A stretch of DNA of 64,000 bases. It comes from CAZTDP01 sp964612565 (lineage in GTDB: Bacteria; Patescibacteriota; WWE3; UBA101185; UBA10185). The notes beneath the pieces are model-generated. The model made no database searches. It saw only the letters and a program-made list of their open reading frames with translations, and was not told the origin of the DNA. Shown in pieces: positions 22,638-31,594 of the stretch; the stretch's first letter is position 1; each line of letters begins with the position of its first letter. Both the position numbers and the translations under genes were made by a program. The DNA lies in assembly GCA_964612565.1 (NCBI GenBank), contig CAZTDP010000001.1, forward strand, positions 1 to 64,000. The letters are read 5' to 3'.

Positions 22638-23196
22638 TATGGTATTTTAACACTTTGGATGCCATTATTCCCAAAAAAACGGAGCCTAAAAAGAACAGAA
22701 TGCACAAAGCAAAAAGCTCCTTTTTTGTATCTTTTTGAATGTAAATAAAGTTTAGCAGCGGCCTTTCTTCGTTACTCTGATTAAGATATGTACCGTACGA
22801 ACCGTATTTTTGCTTAAAATACCCAAGGTTGCAGAGTGTGTGAACAGGAGTTGTCAAAAATTTCCCTGTTTCCGGATCAAACACCGTAAGCTGTACCGTA
22901 AAAAATTTGGCTGATAATGAAGTAACTTTAATTTTTATTGTTTCTTCAACAGGCTGCCATTGCGAAAAATCCGCGTGTAAAACTTCCCACGATGCAGTTG
23001 CGGAATTATAAATGTTAATTAAGGCGCTTGTTGTCCAAATTGTAAACGTTTGATCGGAATTTTGAGGCGACAACAAAAGTGTAAATTCTTCATCTTGGGC
23101 AACACAAAATTTTGAGAGTGTAAAGTCGATGGGCGCCTGACCATAAGAAATTTTAAAAATTAAAAGCAGCACCGTAAGTACAACAAGTAGACGCAT
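22624..23196 (-). CDS. Extracytoplasmic protein with C-terminal membrane anchor, unknown
   Basis: 190 residues: signal peptide (LLVVLTVLLLIFKISYG), a strand-rich external region (30-155) with a lone pair of cysteines, and one C-terminal membrane helix (LFALCILFFLGSVFLGIMAS). No family recognised. Preceded by a TATACT box 6 nt before the ATG. Confidence 0.6.
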   Translation of the reverse strand: MRLLVVLTVLLLIFKISYGQAPIDFTLSKFCVAQDEEFTLLLSPQNSDQTFTIWTTSALINIYNSATASWEVLHADFSQWQPVEETIKIKVTSLSAKFFTVQLTVFDPETGKFLTTPVHTLCNLGYFKQKYGSYGTYLNQSNEERPLLNFIYIQKDTKKELFALCILFFLGSVFLGIMASKVLKYHNDTI

Positions 23197-23202
23197 TAAA
23201 AT

Positions 23203-23208
23203 AGTATA
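23203..23208 (-). promoter_or_regulatory. -10 box, leaderless start
   Basis: TATACT on the minus strand, 6 nt before the ATG at 23196. Confidence 0.55.
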
Positions 23209-23257
23209 AAAAGTGAATTTAAAAATGGAATCAGATCAGGTCTACGCAGATTAGATA

Positions 23258-24493
23258 TTACTTAAATACAACCGCTTGAAAAATAGAGCTTTTGCTATAA
23301 CGTGAAGAAAATTTAAGATCCGGGCCATACCACGGATCGTATAAAACGTAGTCCCCGTCTTTTTTATCTGCTAAAACCACAAAATGTGTACCGTAAGGTC
23401 CAGCGTAAAGTCCTACAATTACCGGGTGTCCCTTTGATAACTCACCGTCAATTTGTGAAACCGAAATAGATGTGTACGATTTTCCCGAGGGCCCTTTCCA
23501 AGGAATTAACATCATAGCTGTGTTGGAAAAGTATCGGCTCGTATCTTTTGCTATATCGGCGGGTGTAACTTTGGAACCGTAGCTTTTGTAAACCATTGCT
23601 ACACTTGTAACCAAACACCCAACATTTAGCACCGAGTCCCGCGAGCTACCAATACCTCTTGATGCCCAAGTCTCGTCTCTTTGGGAATAATACCAGCCCT
23701 CTTTTCCTTTACCAAAGCCGTTACTGCTAATAACGCCGCCACCGGCACTTGAAGTAAAGTTGGAAAACGATGCAAGTTGAGACCTGGCCTCTTCTAGTAA
23801 TTGCTGGTATTTTGCCTCATCGTTTTGAGTTACCTCCAATAGTTGCTTTTTTTCATCGTTCTGATCAACTAAAGTCTGTTTGTAGTTGTCCAAATTCGCT
23901 TTTTCACCTTCCAATTTAACTCTAAGGTCTTGTTGTTCTTGCTTTTTTTCTTCATACAAATTTTTTTGGGTGTCGTACTTTTCTTTGGTGTTGGCCATTT
24001 CCGAAATAAGCTTGTTGTCGTTAACCTCCATCACTTTTAAATACTGAAGTTTTTCAATCATTCTATCTAAAGTATTTGAACCAAAAAGAACAAGTAGCGG
24101 CGAGTCATCTTTGGATTTGTATCTTTCTCTCATTCGAGAAGCCAAAACTCCTTTTTGATAATCTATAGAGTCCTCAAGTTTGGAAATTCTTCCTTTAAGG
24201 TCATCGATGTTTGAAGATAGTTTTTTAACTTCGTTTTCGGTTTTTTGAATTTTGGCGGTGGAATCTCGTATTTTTAATTCTGTAAGACCTATTTGAGTAT
24301 CTAGATAATCAACTTCGCCCTGAAGTGTGCTGGCCTTTCCTTGAAGTTCTGAGATCTTCTTTTCATATTTGTCGATATTTTTTTGAATTTCGTCTATTTC
24401 ATCCTGATTATCGTCCTGGCTGTAGACAAAGGATGCAGGCACAAGAAGTACCAACAATACTATTGAAATGGATAGTAATTTTTTAATTTGCAT
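23258..24493 (-). CDS. EnvC/PcsB-like coiled-coil protein with C39-type peptidase domain
   Basis: About 411 residues from the ATG at 24493. A signal peptide is followed by a long coiled coil (about 30-240) of the EnvC/PcsB type (DEIQKNIDKYEKKISELQ; MRERYKSKDDSPLLVLFGSN). The C-terminal 145 residues look like a papain-fold C39-like peptidase: YYSQRDETWASRGIG, the catalytic-type Cys in NVGCLVTSVAMVY, His in GTHFVVLADK and Asp in YDPWYG. It directly follows ftsX. In other bacteria FtsEX activates EnvC or PcsB at the septum, and this protein fills that place, with C39 replacing the usual LytM or CHAP domain. Confidence 0.85.
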   Translation of the reverse strand: MQIKKLLSISIVLLVLLVPASFVYSQDDNQDEIDEIQKNIDKYEKKISELQGKASTLQGEVDYLDTQIGLTELKIRDSTAKIQKTENEVKKLSSNIDDLKGRISKLEDSIDYQKGVLASRMRERYKSKDDSPLLVLFGSNTLDRMIEKLQYLKVMEVNDNKLISEMANTKEKYDTQKNLYEEKKQEQQDLRVKLEGEKANLDNYKQTLVDQNDEKKQLLEVTQNDEAKYQQLLEEARSQLASFSNFTSSAGGGVISSNGFGKGKEGWYYSQRDETWASRGIGSSRDSVLNVGCLVTSVAMVYKSYGSKVTPADIAKDTSRYFSNTAMMLIPWKGPSGKSYTSISVSQIDGELSKGHPVIVGLYAGPYGTHFVVLADKKDGDYVLYDPWYGPDLKFSSRYSKSSIFQAVVFK

Positions 24494-24499
24494 TCTCAA

Positions 24500-25387
24500 T
24501 TAGTACTCAAGGTATTTCTTAATGGCTTTTGAGCTCCCAAGGTATCCTAGCAAAAAGCCTGAGGCAAGAAGTATGACTGCTAATATTATTGAAAACACCC
24601 ACGGTGCAATAAAGATCCCGTGTAAAAAGCCTACTGCCAAACCTTGCGGAAAAACCTTAGTCAGCGACGAAACTACACCTATGATAATTAACACCAATGA
24701 GGCAACTAAAGCCGAAAGCATCGAAAAAAACACGCCTTGATGGATGAGAGGCTTTTTGACGTATTCATCGGTAGCACCAACTAATTTCATAATTTCGTAC
24801 TCAATACCCTTAGAATTAATTGTTGTTCTTAACGTAGCAATTATCACCGAATACGAAATGGTAAAGAATATTGCCACAAGCACAAAACCGACAATTGTAA
24901 TTAAAGTGCTCCAAAACTTAAATTTTGAAATAACGTCTTCAAAAAACCTAACCTCCTCAACCCCGTCGTTTTGTTTAAGTTCCTCAGTTAAGGCTTTTAA
25001 ATCCCCAATGTTTCTTGCACGTACCTCTAAACTTGCAGGAAGAATACTGGCAGACACGCTTTCAAGCAGTACCGGCTCTTCTTTGTTTATTTCTTTAAAA
25101 ATTCTTAAAGCATCTTCCTTTGAGACAAAGTTTACTGTAGAAACACGTTTATCTGCGGTTAAAGTGGTTTTTAAATCCATAATTTTTTGAGAAGGATAAT
25201 CATCTTTGAAAAAAGCTGTAATTTGAGCCTGATCTTCCAAGTATCTTAGTGCGGTTTGAGAAAATATTATTACGTAAAGTAAAAATCCTAAAAGCAAAAA
25301 GGTTACAGTCATAATCAAAATGCTTGAAATACTTAAAAGCTTTTCTTTTTTTATGTTCGCCATTAGCAAACTCCAAAACTTAGCCAC
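24500..25387 (-). CDS. ftsX: Cell-division ABC transporter permease FtsX
   Basis: 295 residues from a GTG with AAAGGAGG 8 nt upstream, overlapping the ftsE stop. Four membrane helices: one near residue 30, then an external domain (60-165, with ITAFFKDDYPSQKIMDLKTT), then three more. GIEYEIMKLVGATDEYV is the FtsX cytoplasmic loop. It forms a complex with FtsE and transmits ATP hydrolysis to extracytoplasmic wall hydrolases. Confidence 0.95.
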   Translation of the reverse strand: MAKFWSLLMANIKKEKLLSISSILIMTVTFLLLGFLLYVIIFSQTALRYLEDQAQITAFFKDDYPSQKIMDLKTTLTADKRVSTVNFVSKEDALRIFKEINKEEPVLLESVSASILPASLEVRARNIGDLKALTEELKQNDGVEEVRFFEDVISKFKFWSTLITIVGFVLVAIFFTISYSVIIATLRTTINSKGIEYEIMKLVGATDEYVKKPLIHQGVFFSMLSALVASLVLIIIGVVSSLTKVFPQGLAVGFLHGIFIAPWVFSIILAVILLASGFLLGYLGSSKAIKKYLEY

Positions 25388-26066
25388 GGTAGTTTCCTCC
25401 TTTTTTGTCCGACACTATTTTTCCGTCTTCCACTCTAATAACTCTTTTTTTCAGTGAATTAACAATTGCCTGGTCGTGTGTTGCCATTAGAACTGTCGTA
25501 CCTAAAGAGTTTATTTTTTCGAGCACCTCAATAACTTCGGCCGCAGAATCCGGATCTATCATGCCCGTAGGCTCGTCTGCAACCAAAATATCAGGTTCGT
25601 GAGCCAAAGCTCGGGCAATTGAAACCCTCTGCTTCTCGCCACCGGACAATTGGCGTGGAAACTTATTTGCCTTATCTGCCAAACCCACCAAGTTCAAAAC
25701 ATTTGGAACAATACTTTTAACCTCATCTTTATGGGAATCTACAACTTCCAAGGCAATGGCTACGTTATCAAAAACAGTTTTTGACTCTAGCAATTTAAAA
25801 TCTTGAAATACCACACCAATTTTTCGTCTCAAACTAGGCAGGTCATCTTTTAAAATAGACAAAATACTTTCACCGTTAAACAAAACGTCGCCCTCGTTTG
25901 GAAGTTCTTCGCGTATTAAAAGCTTGATTATTGTCGATTTCCCAGCACCTGAGGGTCCTACTACAAAAACAAACTCTTCTGGTTCAATACTAAAACTAAC
26001 GTGATCTAGAACTTTTCTACCTTCGTCATATTGTTTTGTAACATCAATAAATTCAATTTGCGGCAT
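25380..26066 (-). CDS. ftsE: Cell-division ATP-binding protein FtsE
   Basis: 228 residues. Walker A VGPSGAGKSTIIKLL, Q-loop FQDFKLLESKTVFDN, signature LSGGEKQRVSIARAL, Walker B ILVADEPTGMIDP and the H-loop ATHD are complete. It couples ATP hydrolysis to FtsX. The start overlaps the preceding membrane protein gene by 14 bp. Confidence 0.96.
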   Translation of the reverse strand: MPQIEFIDVTKQYDEGRKVLDHVSFSIEPEEFVFVVGPSGAGKSTIIKLLIREELPNEGDVLFNGESILSILKDDLPSLRRKIGVVFQDFKLLESKTVFDNVAIALEVVDSHKDEVKSIVPNVLNLVGLADKANKFPRQLSGGEKQRVSIARALAHEPDILVADEPTGMIDPDSAAEVIEVLEKINSLGTTVLMATHDQAIVNSLKKRVIRVEDGKIVSDKKGGNYRG

Positions 26067-26475
26067 TTAGCACAATCTCCTCAACTTTTAAATACTCGTT
26101 TCCGGCACGTGTTGTCATTTTTATACCGGTCACCCTTGCCGTCAATCCCTCAGCTATTGAAAGCTTATCGTCGTCGGCTTTAAGAAAAATTAAATTATTT
26201 CCATCTCGGTCGGCCAAAACATATGTGAATTTATCTTCGGGGTAAAGTTCGGGATTAACATAGGATATTTTGCCTGTAAATGAATCTTTTTTGGCTTCTG
26301 ACTCAATCGAATTCAAAGCAGACTGAGTTTCATTTTTATTTAAGAATCTAACATTAAGATACCCAATAAAGAAACCAACACCCAGGAAGATGAAAAAGAC
26401 TGCTATTAAAGTGTAAACAAGCCTTTTGCCTTTTAAAGTTTCGGCCTTGTCGTAAGTTGTTTTGAGCAGGTTCAT
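26053..26475 (-). CDS. Single-pass membrane protein upstream of ftsE, unknown
   Basis: 140 residues with one membrane helix (LVYTLIAVFFIFLGVGFFIG) and an external strand-rich domain (FTGKISYVNPELYPEDKFTY, then LTARVTGIKMTTRAGNEYLK) resembling small OB-like folds. It overlaps ftsE and so is probably part of the ftsEX operon. TATAAT lies 11 nt before the ATG. No family recognised. Confidence 0.6.
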   Translation of the reverse strand: MNLLKTTYDKAETLKGKRLVYTLIAVFFIFLGVGFFIGYLNVRFLNKNETQSALNSIESEAKKDSFTGKISYVNPELYPEDKFTYVLADRDGNNLIFLKADDDKLSIAEGLTARVTGIKMTTRAGNEYLKVEEIVLNAAN

Positions 26476-26573
26476 ATAACAAGCAAATTATACAATCTTG
26501 CTGGCATGGAGTACAGACTTCGCTTCACTTGTGTAATCGTAAAAGCTATAAAGCTAAACAGGACACTGACAAA

Positions 26574-26975
26574 ATGTACCAAAAAGCAAAATATTTAACT
26601 ACAATATCTTGCGATAATTTATCTACTTCGTACCTTTTCTGTAAAGAAGGAAAAATCCTTATTCCGGTAGAAACCGAAAATTATAATCCAAGCTCCTCGA
26701 TAATCGCTTTAAGCAGTATTGCGTTTGCGTTCGACATTAAATTTATTAATTCCAAACTTAATAGAATGTACAACGGCTCTTGTGGCGCGCAAATTTCGCT
26801 TAAGCGAAATAATCGTGTTGTAAATATTAATACGTCGCCGTTTGTTGCTGTCAAAGCTGCCGCATTGTTTAACAAGCCGCTTTTAATCGAAGACAGACTT
26901 GTAAAGACACTTGGCTTAAAAGTTACAAAAGAAATGATTCAAGAAGCAATTGAGTATGCACCGGTTAATGACTGA
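26574..26975 (+). CDS. Hypothetical protein
   Basis: 133 residues from the ATG at 26574; an earlier ATG at 26529 lacks support. No membrane segments. It contains LIPVETENYNPSSSIIALSS and a basic middle (NGSCGAQISLKRNNRVVNIN), ends in helices (VTKEMIQEAIEYAPVND), and is not a family I recognise. It is convergent with mltG, overlapping its 3' end by 11 bp. Confidence 0.5.
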   Translation: MYQKAKYLTTISCDNLSTSYLFCKEGKILIPVETENYNPSSSIIALSSIAFAFDIKFINSKLNRMYNGSCGAQISLKRNNRVVNINTSPFVAVKAAALFNKPLLIEDRLVKTLGLKVTKEMIQEAIEYAPVND

Positions 26976-28038
26976 TATATTTTTCAGCGGCCGCGTTGTG
27001 TTCTTCTAAGGTTTTTGAAAAATGTGTAACACCATCGCTATCTGTTAAGTAAAAATAGTATGGTGACTCTTTGTAATTTATAACCGCGTTTATTGAATCT
27101 AAACCGGGATTTGATATCGGCGCCGGCGGTAGCCCTACATTTTTTCTGGTATTGTATGGGTCGTTCAAGTCAAGGTTCGCAACGGTTAAGCTTGTGGGCC
27201 ACCAATTTACATTAACGGCGTCGTCCAACTTCGGTGTGCAATCATCGGGCGAAAACACACAAGATTGATTGTTGGCAGTAGCAAATTGTGTTGTAGCATC
27301 AACATCCAACTTCATGCCGTCATTTAATCTTTTAATTAAGATTCCGGCCACAATAGCTTTATCTTCCGGATCCCTAACCTCGCGCTCGACCAATGAGGCC
27401 AAAATCAAAACTTGTTCTTTAGTAAAACCGATTTTATTTAAATTTTTATCTGTCAAAAGATCGGCTGTTTTATCATTAAAGTTTTTGTTCAACATATCAA
27501 TGAGCTCGTCCTCTTGTATCCCTTTTGGAATGTAGTAAGTGTCCGGAAAAAGCTGGCCTTCATACTTTTTGGCGAGCTGTATAAATTTTTCGTAGTCAAG
27601 ATTTTCCAAACTCTGGGCAGCCAAAATTCCATACTCCTCAACTCTCCAACCCTCCAAAAACGTAAGGCGAACATCGTTCGTACCATGCTGAAACTGCTCT
27701 ACAACTTCCTTTAAACTTGAACCGGCCGGAATTTTGTAAGTTCCTGCCTGCATATTTTTAGACTGTCCTGAAGTGTATACATAAAAATTAAATAAAAATT
27801 CCGAATTTATTGCGCCGGCGTCAAATAGCGCCGATGAAATTTCCATTACGCCTTGACCTCTGTCTACCTTAAGCTCAACCTCTTTACCTGATTGAGCGGG
27901 CCTGGTAAGCGCGAGATTGTAATACATATTGGAAACAATCGGCAAAATAACAACAACGAAAATTATTGCCACAATCGATAGGTATTTTTTTTGAGTTTCT
28001 GTAATAACGTGATATTTTGTTGGGTCCAAAGGGTCTGG
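26965..28038 (-). CDS. mltG: Endolytic murein transglycosylase MltG
   Basis: 357 residues from the ATG at 28038 (an in-frame GTG at 28077 overlaps a GGGAGG, so it is unlikely to be the start). One membrane helix near the N-terminus, a LysM-like region (VDRGQGVMEISSALFDAGAI), then the YceG domain with the catalytic glutamate in ILASLVEREVRDP, LKLDVDATTQFA-like MKLDVDATTQFATANNQ, and NTRKNVGLPPAPISNPGLDS. It cuts nascent glycan strands and sets their length at the membrane. Confidence 0.95.
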   Translation of the reverse strand, partial: PDPLDPTKYHVITETQKKYLSIVAIIFVVVILPIVSNMYYNLALTRPAQSGKEVELKVDRGQGVMEISSALFDAGAINSEFLFNFYVYTSGQSKNMQAGTYKIPAGSSLKEVVEQFQHGTNDVRLTFLEGWRVEEYGILAAQSLENLDYEKFIQLAKKYEGQLFPDTYYIPKGIQEDELIDMLNKNFNDKTADLLTDKNLNKIGFTKEQVLILASLVEREVRDPEDKAIVAGILIKRLNDGMKLDVDATTQFATANNQSCVFSPDDCTPKLDDAVNVNWWPTSLTVANLDLNDPYNTRKNVGLPPAPISNPGLDSINAVINYKESPYYFYLTDSDGVTHFSKTLEEHNAAAEKYISH

Positions 28039-28116
28039 CATATTTGTTAGTCTACCACGAACTTTTGAGCTAGGCACCTCCCTCGCAAATTTCCCTGCTT
28101 CTGTTAAAATACGCTC

Positions 28117-28498
28117 ACGGGAGGCAGACTGGTTACTCGCTTATAGCGGGAGGAAAGTCCAGACTGTATAGAGCAGGAGGACGGAGGGCAATCTCCGAAA
28201 CGTAAGTTCTGGTGTCTTAGCCCGAAAGGGCGAGGAACGGAGGGTGAAACGACATCTTTCGAGAGCAACAGTGACGAACTTGGTCCTAAAGCGTTTGCTA
28301 TGGATCAGGGTGAAACGGGCAATCCCACTCCTCAGCAACCCACGAACGTGCCGCTTGAGCCTGCTCGGCGAGGCACAAAGATGGGGCGTAGATAGATTAC
28401 CGGCATCTGCCGCAAGGCAGACAACAGAATCTGGCTTACGATGCAAAAGCAGCGCAAGCAAGTTCTGTGAAACAGAATCTGGCTTATTCGCCTCCCGT
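28117..28498 (+). ncRNA. rnpB: RNase P RNA, bacterial type A-like, with duplicated CR-V strand
   Basis: The P1 helix is formed by ACGGGAGGC (28117-28125) and GCCTCCCGT (28490-28498). The universal GAGGAAAGTCC (CR-I) lies near the 5' end, and GGGCAATCCC and GTAGATAGATTACC are also present. The 3' CR-V strand (ACAGAATCTGGCTTA) occurs twice, at 28424-28438 and 28472-28486. The second copy is followed by the P1 strand and is the normal one; the first begins an extra hairpin (ACAGAA with TTCTGT). TAAAAT at 28105-28110 is a plausible -10 box. It forms the catalytic RNA that matures tRNA 5' ends with RnpA (32328). Confidence 0.96.
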
Positions 28499-28506
28499 AT
28501 AAAAAT

Positions 28507-29496
28507 TTAGTCCGAGTGTAAAAGGAACTTTCTTAAAACGATAGATAAAATCATTGTAGTAGGGACAGCAACAATTGCACCGACGACTCCAAAAAATTCT
28601 GATCCAACAAGCAGCGACAGCAAAATTATTAAGGGACTAAAACCTGAAACTTTTTGCATAATTTTTGGAACCAACAAATTATTTTCTAATTGTTGAACAA
28701 TTATAAATAAGGCAATAACTCCAAGACCTTTTATAGGCGCATCGGCAAAAGCAATAATACCGGCAATTATCGCCGAAATTATGGGCCCGATCATTGGAAC
28801 TATTTCCATAATGCCGGCAACAATCCCAAGTGCTACCGGATACTTAACATTCAAAATAAAAAGCCCTAAAAACGAAAAGAATCCGACCACAAGCATTAAC
28901 ACAAGTTCTCCTTTCATCCACTGGCCCACATTTGTTTCAACCTTTGCGATTGTATCTTTTACATCATCCTCAAGCTTTTCGGGAAAGAGTCCCGCAAACC
29001 TTTTTTTAAGATTTTCCCAATCAAGTGACATATATATAGAAATAACAAAAATGCTAAATAAAGTTGTTAAATTAGAAAAAATTGAAATCGTAACGGTTAA
29101 AACCTCGGACGAAGCATTTGCGGCTTGTGGTATAAAGTCTTTTAATGACAAGCTAAAACCGTCGCTTAAATGAAGTTCCTGCGCGTATTGCGAAAGGCTT
29201 GCAATCATCTTTTGGAACTGGCTAATAACCGGCGGAACGCCTAAACTTCCCACCAATGCGATTACGACTATCAGTAAAAAATACGAAATTATAACGGCGA
29301 CGTTCCGTTTTAGCGGCTTATTAAAAACCGTTAACTTCATTAAATATTTTACAAGGGACTCTAGGGATATAGTAAGTAAGGTAGCAATTGCGAAAATACC
29401 AATTATAGGACCAAGCCTATAAACAACATACCCGGCTAAGATCATTAAGATGGTTAACAAAATAGTTTTAACTGAAATTACAATTTCTTTGTTCAT
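28507..29496 (-). CDS. AI-2E/PerM family transporter
   Basis: 329 residues with about eight membrane helices. The family pattern is clear: an N-terminal helical pair, a long amphipathic external region (VSQFQKMIASLSQYAQELHL), and the C-terminal core GIVAGIMEIVPMIGPIISAI and QQLENNLLVPKIMQKVSGFS. Members are permeases of varied, mostly unknown substrates. The start overlaps the miaA stop by four bases. Confidence 0.92.
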   Translation of the reverse strand: MNKEIVISVKTILLTILMILAGYVVYRLGPIIGIFAIATLLTISLESLVKYLMKLTVFNKPLKRNVAVIISYFLLIVVIALVGSLGVPPVISQFQKMIASLSQYAQELHLSDGFSLSLKDFIPQAANASSEVLTVTISIFSNLTTLFSIFVISIYMSLDWENLKKRFAGLFPEKLEDDVKDTIAKVETNVGQWMKGELVLMLVVGFFSFLGLFILNVKYPVALGIVAGIMEIVPMIGPIISAIIAGIIAFADAPIKGLGVIALFIIVQQLENNLLVPKIMQKVSGFSPLIILLSLLVGSEFFGVVGAIVAVPTTMILSIVLRKFLLHSD

Positions 29497-30407
29497 TTAA
29501 TGTAATTATATATGTTTTCGTCAAAAGATTCAGCATTTATGTCAAACCACGTTATTTCTGAATTCTTTTTAAACCAAGTTTGCTGCCTGCGTATATAGGC
29601 GTGAATGTCAAACTTTATCCTTTGAACTGCATCCTTTTCATTAATTTGCCCATTTATAAACGCGAGTACGGTTTTGTAAACTAAACCTTTAAGTTTGGGC
29701 GAATCCGAAAATCCTAATGAAACTAGATTTTTAACCTCGGCTGTTAAACCGTTTTTCCACACTTCATCAACCCATTTATCGGCTCGTGAATATAAAACCT
29801 GACGATCCGAAGTTAAACCAATGTAAGTTATTGGCGTATCGAGGCGGGGTAGGGGAGTAGTGAAATTTTTTTGGCCTATTTCTTTTTCAATCGCACGAAC
29901 CAAACGCACTTTATTTTTCATATCTATTTTTAAAACAGCTTGTGGGTTTAACGACGTCAGTTGTTGCTGTAATTCCAAAAGACTTTTGCTTTCAAGCTGT
30001 AAACGAACCTCTAGATCGGGCAAAATGTTATTTAAGTCAAACCTGCCGGCAAAGGCGTCAATGTAAAACCCGGTACCGCCAACCAAAAATACGGTTTTTC
30101 CGGCGTTTAGCAATTCCCCTGCTTTTTGCCTTGCAAACAAAGCAAAATCGTAACTCGAATAGTACTTGTCGGGCTCTACTAAATCGTATCCCCAGACAGA
30201 CACTCCGTTTATGTCCCAGTAACCGTTGTGCTTTGAAATCTTTACATCGTAGCCAATTGGAAGTTTGCCTGTTCCAATATCCATGTATTTGTAAATTTGT
30301 CTGGAATCGGCCGAAATTATTTGGCCATCTGTCTTTTGACAAAGTTTTAAGGCTAGGGAAGTTTTGCCGGTTGAAGTCGGCCCGACAATTGCGACAAGGG
30401 GTTTCAT
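29493..30407 (-). CDS. miaA: tRNA dimethylallyltransferase
   Basis: 304 residues from the ATG at 30407 (MKPLVAIVGPTSTGKTSLAL); an ATG 18 nt upstream is possible. P-loop GPTSTGKTS, ISADSRQIYKYMDIGTGK with the catalytic Asp, VGGTGFYIDAF and RRQQTWFKK are MiaA signatures. It adds an isopentenyl group to A37 of UNN-decoding tRNAs. The gene overlaps miaB by four bases, so the two steps (isopentenylation then thiomethylation) are encoded together. Confidence 0.96.
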   Translation of the reverse strand: MKPLVAIVGPTSTGKTSLALKLCQKTDGQIISADSRQIYKYMDIGTGKLPIGYDVKISKHNGYWDINGVSVWGYDLVEPDKYYSSYDFALFARQKAGELLNAGKTVFLVGGTGFYIDAFAGRFDLNNILPDLEVRLQLESKSLLELQQQLTSLNPQAVLKIDMKNKVRLVRAIEKEIGQKNFTTPLPRLDTPITYIGLTSDRQVLYSRADKWVDEVWKNGLTAEVKNLVSLGFSDSPKLKGLVYKTVLAFINGQINEKDAVQRIKFDIHAYIRRQQTWFKKNSEITWFDINAESFDENIYNYIK

Positions 30408-31594
30408 ACCTTTGTGGCTCTCCAAACCTTTGTAAGAAGACTATGCCTATACTTTTTTTCTTCAGCAGATACGTCGTCTTTAAAGAACTTTTCAGAAGGC
30501 GTTCCTTTTCGGGGCGAATACATAGCTATGAAAGCAACTGAAAAATTTACTTTTTTTACAAGATCGACGGTATCCATAAATTGTTCGCGAGTTTCACCTG
30601 GAAAACCAACTATCAGATCTGTTCCGATTTCTATGTCTGGGCGAACTTTTTTTATTTTGTTAATTAAAGTCAAAAAATCCTCGATGGAGTGGCGACGGTT
30701 CATTCTCTTAAGAACGTCGTTATTCCCGGACTGAACTGCAATATGGAGGTAATTTTCAACTTTGGGCAAAGCCAGCGTTTCTATAAGATCTTGTGTAAAA
30801 TCAAAAGGATTTGAAGATAAAAAGCTTATTTTTTCAATTTCGGGAATTTCATGTATTTTTCTTAAAAGCGCAGCAAAAGGCAGTTTTTGATCACTTCCCG
30901 TTCGAACTTCAAACTTCTCCTTCATATCCATACCCCAAGAATTAACGTTTTGGGCACATAAAGTAACTTTTTTAACGCCTCGCATCGCAAAATGTCTTAT
31001 TTCCTTTAAAATCTCCTCTTCTGTGCGTGACGCTTCCCTACCCCGAGAGTACGGAACAACACAAAAAGTGCAAAAATTGTCGCAGCCTTGAGAAATATTT
31101 ATAAAAGCGTGATCCTGAGCGTCGCTCTTGGGCATAAAGTCGGTATTTCCAAGCTTTTTCATGGCCCATTCGGACAGCATGCCCTTTTCTGCTAACAATT
31201 CCGGAAGCTGTTTAATTTCGTGGGGGTTCATGTACATATCGACCCAAGGTGTCTTTTTCTTCAATTCTTCAAAAGAATATCTCTGGCGATCGCCGGTCAC
31301 ACTTCCGACCATACAGCCTGCCATAACGGTAAAGGGCTTTTTTCCGTACTTTTCCAACGCCATTTTGGCAATTTTTCCCATACCGTAGGTTTTATCTTCG
31401 CTTTTTTGGCGTACAGAACAGGTGTTTACTACTACCAAGTCGGCGTTACTAAAAACGTACAGCATCGTTTCTTTTTCGGTGTTAAAGGCCGGAACGTTTA
31501 ATGGTTCAAAATCCAGGGCTTCGAGAATTCCTTCCATTGTGTTGGAATCTGCAATATTTGCCTGGCATCCGTATGTTTTGATGTAGTAGGTCAT
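30404..31594 (-). CDS. miaB: tRNA-2-methylthio-N6-dimethylallyladenosine synthase MiaB, without TRAM domain
   Basis: 396 residues. The N-terminal UPF0004 domain has the three cluster cysteines (TYGCQANIADSN, VNTCSVRQ, AGCMVG), and the radical SAM motif is C-D-N-F-C-T-F-C (ISQGCDNFCTFCVVPYSRGR). The protein ends at HSLLTKVWRATKV, soon after the radical SAM barrel, so the C-terminal TRAM domain of standard MiaB is absent. It thiomethylates i6A37 made by MiaA. The start overlaps the preceding stop. Confidence 0.92.
   Translation of the reverse strand: MTYYIKTYGCQANIADSNTMEGILEALDFEPLNVPAFNTEKETMLYVFSNADLVVVNTCSVRQKSEDKTYGMGKIAKMALEKYGKKPFTVMAGCMVGSVTGDRQRYSFEELKKKTPWVDMYMNPHEIKQLPELLAEKGMLSEWAMKKLGNTDFMPKSDAQDHAFINISQGCDNFCTFCVVPYSRGREASRTEEEILKEIRHFAMRGVKKVTLCAQNVNSWGMDMKEKFEVRTGSDQKLPFAALLRKIHEIPEIEKISFLSSNPFDFTQDLIETLALPKVENYLHIAVQSGNNDVLKRMNRRHSIEDFLTLINKIKKVRPDIEIGTDLIVGFPGETREQFMDTVDLVKKVNFSVAFIAMYSPRKGTPSEKFFKDDVSAEEKKYRHSLLTKVWRATKV

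Noticed and set aside
28141..28510. Open frames on both strands over rnpB
   Set aside because: They lie entirely within the RNase P RNA, whose conserved elements explain the sequence.
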